Assembly: GCA_026874595.1 (NCBI GenBank)
Contig: CM049309.1
Span: 75,190,426 to 75,254,425, forward strand
DNA length: 64,000 bases
Source: Sipunculus nudus
Taxonomy: Eukaryota > Annelida > Sipuncula > Golfingiida > Sipunculidae
Reading direction: 5' to 3'
The translations under genes were made by a program, and so were the position numbers. The notes under the pieces were generated by a model, which saw only the letters and a program-made list of their open reading frames with translations, was not told where the DNA came from and did no database searches. Positions within the stretch are counted from its first letter, which is position 1, and the number at the start of each line of letters is the position of its first letter. This document shows positions 58,235-64,000 of the stretch, one piece after another.

Positions 58235-59045
58235 AATTGTTACGGAACCTAATATCAACAAATCACGTATTGGTGACGAACATAAATTTTGTAATGGGCA
58301 TAAAAAAATCAGATTCTGTAACACTAGGCAGCTTGAAATGTCTAAGGGAATGAATAAAGAGGTCAGTGGTTATTTGTTAATAATTGATTATAATTTTATT
58401 CTTAAAACAATCCTAACATTACATTACACTAAATCAATATAATTTCACAGTATAACAACAGTAAAACAGCAAATCAATACAGGTATATAAATAAAGTGTA
58501 CAGTACCTGGATACCACCACTGTCACAGCGATAGCAAGTCCTTTATAACGTACAACCCAGATGAACAGTTCACATAAATCTTCCCAGAGAATAACAGTCC
58601 AGTTCATTCACAAAATCAATCCGTTGTAATCTCAAAGTGAAGTTCTTGTTATAATCCCGAAAGCAAACTTAAGACTATATAAGATCCGTCACAAATTTGG
58701 AAGAAAATCTATAATTGCTGCACTTATCGGAAAAGGTCTACAAACTGACACACACACTCTTCTGTGTCCGCTGGAATATAGCTCTCCTCTCTCTTTGGCT
58801 CTAAAACACAGCCCCTTATTTATAACTTTCACCTCAAGTCGAGAACTTTCCATTTCTCGAACAATCCAAAGAACCTAACATGATACACAGTACACGCGTT
58901 ACAGGAAACATCTAGAACAACATCGCTGTGTCTCTACATATTAGGGTTCACATGTGGGCCGGCCACGCGAGAAAGCCCCATGCTAGCATGACCGCTGTTT
59001 ACATGTGATACCCCACGCGTGGGCCGGGCTACGCCGTCATTGCAA
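58235..59045 (-). mobile_element. LTR-like or promoter-like region, minus strand
   Basis: Read on the minus strand there is a GC-rich, palindrome-rich leader (59045-58940), then TTATAAATAAGG at 58825-58813 (a TATA box), then a pyrimidine/purine-alternating 5'-UTR-like stretch. An AATAAA follows within about 470 bases. The end near 58241 reads GTTCCGTAACA. This order (TATA, then AATAAA, ending in ...ACA) resembles an LTR of a Gypsy-type element. No gag/pol is present on either side and I found no second LTR or target duplication. A solo LTR or a host promoter are the alternatives. Confidence 0.25.
58979..59023. repeat. Pair of perfect 12-bp palindromes
   Basis: CATGCTAGCATG lies at 58979-58990 and CCCACGCGTGGG at 59012-59023, with GGCCGGCC and two ACATGT sites close by. 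The density of perfect palindromes in 80 bases is unusual. Confidence 0.9.
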
Positions 59046-59099
59046 CAGACAACGCTAGCGCTGAACGAACACACTGCTGCATACAATAAAACAGACATC

Positions 59100-60090
59100 T
59101 ATAACAATAACAGATGATTGTTTTTATGTATAATTTATTGTACATTGGTGTGGAGTATCATGTTTGGTTGGGAATTTAGGTTGGAGAGCACAGATGTCTC
59201 GTTTGATGTAAATTCGGTACGGTTGAAGACCGTGGTAACCGACCCTGTCTAGACGGTCAATATGGTTAAGTTGTTTGTTGTGGACTTAAAGGCCAAACAC
59301 CTGCTTAGTTTGCTTTTCTCGGGCGTTTATCTCTTGAGGCGGCATTTAATATTCATGTTTTTAGTGACAGTCGGCGAAGTAGAGAGAGATAATTGGCCAG
59401 AAGACGATCGGTACTTGTGACGTCACATGTAGCCGCGGTTGAGATGAAAATTGCTAAAATTTTCGCTACTAGTTGATACACAACTCAGACTACCTGTACT
59501 TTGCTTTCATGGTTAGGAAATACCCGTACCTTGAATAAGTACTCCAGGTGCAAGTGTGAAACTTGATATGGACATCAGTTCTGCCAAGTAAATGTACAGA
59601 GTTGTCACTTCATAACAGGGCAGTTACCTATCACAGACATGGGTAATTATTAAGCTGTCATCCCTGTAGCTTGTGAAGTGGATCGGGCCAGACCTAGTAG
59701 CATGCTGGCATACCTTCAACCTGTACATAGGTTGTTCACTGCTGCATTGTCATATATATAGGGTAACGTGAAAGGCTATGGATAGTGATGCATATGCCCC
59801 ATCTCGATTCTTGTTTCGACTATACAAAGACACTGGTGAAGGATAAATAAAGAATTAAAGAAAACACAGATTAAATCACTGATCTCTCAATGTAAGACTT
59901 CCTATTTAACATAAATTATTCCCCTTCTCAAGCGCCAAATGCATTTGCTCTTAATTATCGAAACATACCTCAGTGTTCATGTAATTTACATGTGTATTGT
60001 TACTTTTTATACTTATATAGGTGCCAATTTTAATATATGAATGACAGTATAATATTCTTATTTTAATAACATTGTAAACATTATCACTTT
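59100..60090. promoter_or_regulatory. Non-repetitive stretch with a perfect CRE
   Basis: TGACGTCA lies at 59418-59425, inside a locally GC-richer and apparently unique patch (59200-59450). No coding frame follows convincingly on either strand, so promoter function is only possible. 59700-60090 is AT-rich and empty. Confidence 0.25.
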
Positions 60091-60093
60091 TTT

Positions 60094-62525
60094 AAGCGAA
60101 CCTGTGAGCGTATGCGATGGTGTGGCGTCGTCCGGCGTCCGTCGGCCGTCGTCTGTACGTTAACCCATACTATCTTGAAAACGGCAAGAATTAGCATCAC
60201 GAAATCTTATGCATTAAATTAGTCATCTAAGAAACGGATTTTATTTATTTTTTGGCTAACTGCATTTTCTTAGATTTTATAGGGAAAAAGCTAAAAAAGC
60301 TTAAAAAATCTTCTTCTCCGAATCTGTTCAGCCAAATTGTCCAATATTTTACAGAAATGATTCCTGGAACAATCTCCCTCAAGTTTGTTCGAATGGTTTA
60401 AATTCGTTGATTTTTGGCCCAGTTACAGGAAGTTGAACTTAGTGGTCTGGCCAAAAAAGCATACTAAAATTACAATCTCAAAAATGGCTGAAGCTATCAT
60501 CACCAGTTTTTATACACATGTTGGTCACATGTGTCATATCTGAAATTGAGGTATTGGTGGCGCCACCTGCGTCGGCCTTTTTTGTACGGGGGTCATCAGT
60601 GCCCGTATCATACTGACAGCTACAAATAACTTCTTCTCTGAAACGAAATGGCCAAATTGTTTAATATCGCACAGAAATGATCCCTAGGGTAGTGCTTTCT
60701 GAAGTTTGTTCAAATGGTCTCAGTTCAGTGACTTTTGGCTAAGTTATGGGAAGCTGAATTTAGTCATATGCCATAACAGCCCATTTTAGCTAAGTGGCTA
60801 CAAAAATCTTCTTCTCAAAAACCACCGGGCCAAATTCTTAAATCTCACACGTTAATGATCCTTAGATGTTGATAATTCAAGTTTGTTCAAATGGTCTCAG
60901 TTCAGTGACTTTTGGCTAAGTAATGGGAAGCTGAATTTAGTCATATGCCATTACCGCCCATGTTAGCTAATTTGCTACAAAAAATCTTCTCAACAAATAC
61001 CACTGGGCCAAATTCTTAAATCTCATACATTAATTATCCTTAGAAGTTGATTATTCAAGTTTGTTCAAATGGTTTTGGTTCAATGTTCAAATGGTTTTGG
61101 TTCAATGATTTTTGGCTGAGTTATGGAAAGCTGAACTTTGCCATTTCAAGCTGCTATATTTTCCCAAATGAGTTATAAACCTACAAAACGTTTTTCGACT
61201 GATGATACTGAGGCCAGTTTTTTAATATTTTGCAAGAATAATTCCCTGAATCATTCTAATAATAATTGTCTTTTATGGTTCCAAAAAATGAATTTTTACC
61301 ATATATGTTAGCTGTGTGAAGCAGATACATCTAGCCTAGCACCAGTTTATCAGCATCCATTACATCATGCCTCTAGACATTTAGATTTCAGAATATCTAT
61401 GGAAAATATTGACAAGAATGTTTTTTAAAAGCTTTCAAAAAATGTAGATTTATGATATTACATATCATCTGTACACTATTCATAATTTCTCAGGAATAGC
61501 AGGAGCTACCATCCCAAAATTTTTATGCAATTATCAGTCACATATCAAATGTTGATGGATTCAGCTTATTTTTGCTATCTGCATTTACTTAGATTTTACA
61601 GGGGAAAAGCTGAAAAAAACTTCTTCTTTTTGTAAAGAGTCCAGCCAAATTGTTCAATATTTTACAGAAATGTTCCCAGAGGCGAGCCTTCTCAAGTTTG
61701 TTCAAATGGTTTGTGCTGGATAAATTTTAGCAGAGTTACATAACAGGCCAAGATTGTGTATGTTTCTTGAATAGGTTGAAAAACTGCCAACTGTTTCAGA
61801 TTTGGCAACAGATCAAGAGTTCATTCAGTGCAGCCAGATTTAGGTCAAGAGTTCAATCAGTGCAGCCAGGCACAAGGCATGTGATCACCTCATGGGCAGC
61901 ATGTGATCATTTCATTGGTAGCATGTGATCACTTCACGAGTATCATGTGATCACCTCATGTTCATTCAGTGCAGCCAGGTACAGGTCAAAAGTTCAATCA
62001 GTCTAGCCAGGTGCTGGTCAAGAGTTCACTCAGTGCAGTAGCCTGAGCCAGTAATTTGTCACAGTACACTCGGGGCAACAGCCTTTCTCACCTAAGCCTG
62101 GTCAGCCCCTTGCATCAGACTCAAGGTAAGTTTGATGTATTTGCCTGATATTCTGACCTGTCTATGTGTCTTTAATGGCTTTCTCGTTCACAAGACAGGT
62201 GTCGCCATCTACAATGACTTTTGCAAAGTGTATGTACCTGCTTAATTCTACGGAAGAATTTGATATATCAGCCTGAAATTGGGCATATTTATACATGTCA
62301 AATAGCTTTGTCGTATACAAGACTGGTGGTGCCACCTACAGTAATTTTTGTGTTGTGTGCACCCATGCCAGAATTTCAGCAGTGATGTCTGTGTATTGTT
62401 TCTTGTTCCAAATGTTTAGTACTTGCATTGTTCATATATATGAAAAGTAGTGGTTCAGCATTGAAGCGTTATACCTGGTGTATATCGTTATACACAGGTT
62501 CGCATTAGGCCTGTAGGCCTTGTTT
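60094..62525. mobile_element. GCGAACCTGTG TIR element, copy 3
   Basis: AAGCGAACCTGTGAGCGTAT at the left and CACAGGTTCGCATTAGGCCT at 62493 onward are the same ends as at 42780 and 44869. The interior shares 60120-60560 with the other copies (including GGTGGCGCCACCTGC). It then differs, with units near 60640, 60810 and 60990 repeating TTTGTTCAAATGGT and GGAAGCTGAATTTAGTCATA at about 170-bp spacing, and an island of short repeats at 61800-62040. No transposase was found. Confidence 0.7.
61878..61954. repeat. 22-bp repeat x 4 carrying CATGTGATCA
   Basis: CATGTGATCA starts at 61878, 61900, 61922 and 61944, an exact 22-bp period. Each unit has an E-box (CATGTG). It is flanked on both sides by TTCA.TCAGTGCAGCCAGG repeats. 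Confidence 0.9.
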
Positions 62526-62904
62526 AGTATTTATCACTTTAACTGAAGAAAAACATTTATATTTACAAGACCTGCAACAATAATGTTGCACATCGTATAA
62601 GCCCTGCTTATTTCTCAGAGACATTTGACATATCAGTATGAAATAATGCAATTTTATTGACCATATACTGATGGAAATGTTAAAGCTCACAAAATACAGT
62701 TGATATTGCCGCTCGAGGCAATACTCTGGGATATTTTCCCTAGATCATGTTTTATCTCAACTGTTGTTTGGCTACACGGCAGACGGAGTACAAAGGGTAT
62801 ATACTTACTAGACATACCTAGTTCTGTCCCCATGGCATTCTTATGTTCACTCCCTTCTCTACATCGCGATATGAAGTATTTTTGCAGTTGTATATGCACG
62901 GTCT

Positions 62905-63120
62905 CTTTTGGACCCCTAATGATTGAGATCTTCTGGCGCGGGCTACTTCACCTCCCTCTCTCGATTTTCTTACTTTCTTTTCCTCCGTGTGATTCTTTTT
63001 TATTTACTTGAGAGATCAAACAATTTTTTTCCTTAGCTCTCGTGTTGTTCTGACTGACCCTCCTCCTGCAGCATTAACTTTATCAGTGACCTCTTTCCAA
63101 ACAATCTTAGCTTGATTAAT
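62905..63120 (-). pseudogene. Myb/SANT-like DNA-binding domain remnant
   Basis: The minus frame reads AKIVWKEVTDKVNAAGG, RTTRELRKKI, then a stop. The adjacent frame continues FDLSSK.KRITRRKRK. The pattern W..ITDKVNA.GG..RT..EV+KKW.DL.S..K+K is the Myb/SANT-like domain of MSANTD-type proteins and of the accessory protein of Harbinger elements. One frameshift and stops disable it. In this region, 310 bases upstream on the same strand, lies a MITE whose TTA flank would fit Harbinger mobilisation, but the link is only suggestive. Confidence 0.5.
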
Positions 63121-63151
63121 GAGAGGAGAGTTTTCTTACGGTGTGTGTGTT

Positions 63152-63322
63152 GGGGGGGGGGGGGGGGGGGAGGGTTGTCTCACTTAAGAAGTGAGCCTTT
63201 GTCTGATGAGTTTTTTTTTATCCATTACTCACGACCAAATAGGAAAAGCAATATATAAAATGAGATATGTCACAGCTCAACCAGAGGCTCGCCCCCCCCC
63301 CCCTCTGGATCCCCCCCCCCCC
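63152..63322. repeat. Poly-G (19) and two poly-C (12 each) runs
   Basis: G19 lies at 63152-63170, C12 at 63292-63303 and C12 at 63311-63322. Confidence 0.95.
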
Positions 63323-63324
63323 TC

Positions 63325-63434
63325 AGTCTGTGGTGCTGCTGATATACCCTTGACCACAGCCTCTCTCCTACCTGGCTCTGCATTGCGTGCATTTGTGTAT
63401 TCAGTTCAACGACCTCGTCAGCAACTTCATCGAA
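63325..63434 (-). pseudogene. Coding-like scrap cut by a MITE
   Basis: The minus frame reads FDEVADEVVELNTQMHAMQS, then VGERLWSRVYQQH, a helical, coiled-coil-like text that starts exactly at the MITE edge (63435) and ends at the poly-C runs. It suggests the MITE inserted into an older coding sequence. The parent protein is unknown. Confidence 0.3.
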
Positions 63435-63740
63435 GGCCAAGAAAATAAATAAAAAGGAATGGTTCCCAGGCACCGCCCGCGTCAATTTTAACACCCCGCA
63501 TAAAAAAAATTATTATTTTGATTTTCGTCATTCAAGAAGATAAAATAATACAATTTTGATAAGATTCCCTTTGTTATGTAGTGCTTTTACCTTTTTTGCC
63601 GTAAAATTGTTATTTATGTCCTTTTCCCTGATCATATGACATTTTTATCAAAACATAAAGTAGGTCAAAAGTAAAATACCGCTAGCCCGCACTGCTTTCT
63701 GAAAAATGTGCCTGAGAACCATACCTTTTTTCTTTTTGCC
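63435..63740. mobile_element. ~305-bp MITE with GGTTCTCAGGCAC inverted ends, copy 2
   Basis: The left end runs GGCCAAGAAAATAAATAAAA then GGTTCCCAGGCAC. The right end is GTGCCTGAGAACCATACC then poly-T/C and GCC at 63740. The interior shares TTTTTCCCTGATTATATGAC-like text with copy 1 at 21380-21707. It is non-coding. Confidence 0.75.
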
Positions 63741-63744
63741 TTAT

Positions 63745-64000
63745 TATTCAGCAGTTTCAACTTAGTCAATAAACCTGTGGTCCATCCAGGCTGTGTCTTG
63801 CCATTATCTGTACTTTCCATGTCTAGCATCATAGTTAACGAAGGAAGGAGGCGGCGATCAGTGAGTGTGGTACTTGTCATATGTCGTAACAAAATGGTCC
63901 GTTTGAGACCAAGTTTAGTATATGGCTGGTTTATCTGTTCAGCTTTGTAGTGTCTATTTTTTTGGTGTAGATAATTTCTCTTATTTTGGTTTTATCTGAA
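63745..64000. other. Unassigned right edge
   Basis: Open frames of 75-80 codons exist on both strands with no motif. The window ends here. Confidence 0.3.

Noticed and set aside
62700-63011. 103-codon plus-strand frame
   Set aside because: The minus strand carries a Myb/SANT-like motif upstream, and the plus frame is of shadow type with no motif.

Overview
The window looks like intergenic or intronic DNA from an animal nuclear genome, most likely a bivalve mollusc. It is AT-rich, has no bacterial-style gene packing, shows many G/C and TA homopolymer or dinucleotide runs, and is built almost entirely from dispersed and tandem repeats. The bivalve call is an inference. It rests on the repeat style (TIR elements opening with AGCTCAGCTGACT, arrays carrying AGGTGGCGCCACCT) and on decayed transposase and LINE fragments that resemble bivalve and cnidarian repeats as I remember them. 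I found no intact host gene. Three or four short stretches could be host or transposon exons.

Layout. 1-800 is unassigned. 800-6650 is a tandemly amplified fossil of a Tnp2-like (EnSpm/CACTA-type) transposase on the minus strand. 7.4-9.3 kb holds unknown open frames, AGGTCA-rich repeats and a dispersed repeat. 10.7-12.7 kb has two candidate minus-strand exons and a 125-bp tandem repeat. 12.7-17.2 kb carries small repeats, an RT scrap and a MITE. 17.2-20.9 kb holds a recurring 14-bp AP-1-like motif split by a large TIR element, plus a 75-bp near-perfect palindrome. 21.4-27.6 kb contains a MITE and nested copies of the same TIR family. 27.9-30.0 kb contains a hAT-type transposase remnant and coding-like scraps. 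30.9-36.9 kb has two plus-strand LINE pieces flanking a 4-kb, 58-bp minisatellite of about 69 units. 38.5-40.3 kb has a TIR element with an internal satellite and an L1/Tx1-like RT scrap.

The most striking structure is at 40429-56745: a head-to-tail duplication of a 7.9-kb unit whose second copy is 8.4 kb. The copies differ at only about eight single bases that I noticed, plus a 554-bp repeat gain and two length changes in simple repeats. Each copy carries TIR elements, a 46-bp minisatellite and a degenerate LINE with endonuclease and RT motifs. Immediately right of it (56.8-57.1 kb) is a DUF6589-like fragment. 58.2-59.1 kb looks like an LTR or promoter region, 60.1-62.5 kb is a third copy of the TIR element found in the duplication, and 62.9-63.7 kb has a Myb/SANT-like remnant and the second copy of a 300-bp MITE.

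The coding fragments do not form a pathway; they are independent transposon fossils. The main interest is structural: recent tandem duplication, satellites born inside TIR elements, and transposon-borne transcription-factor-like sites. All family assignments come from reading translated motifs, without database search.
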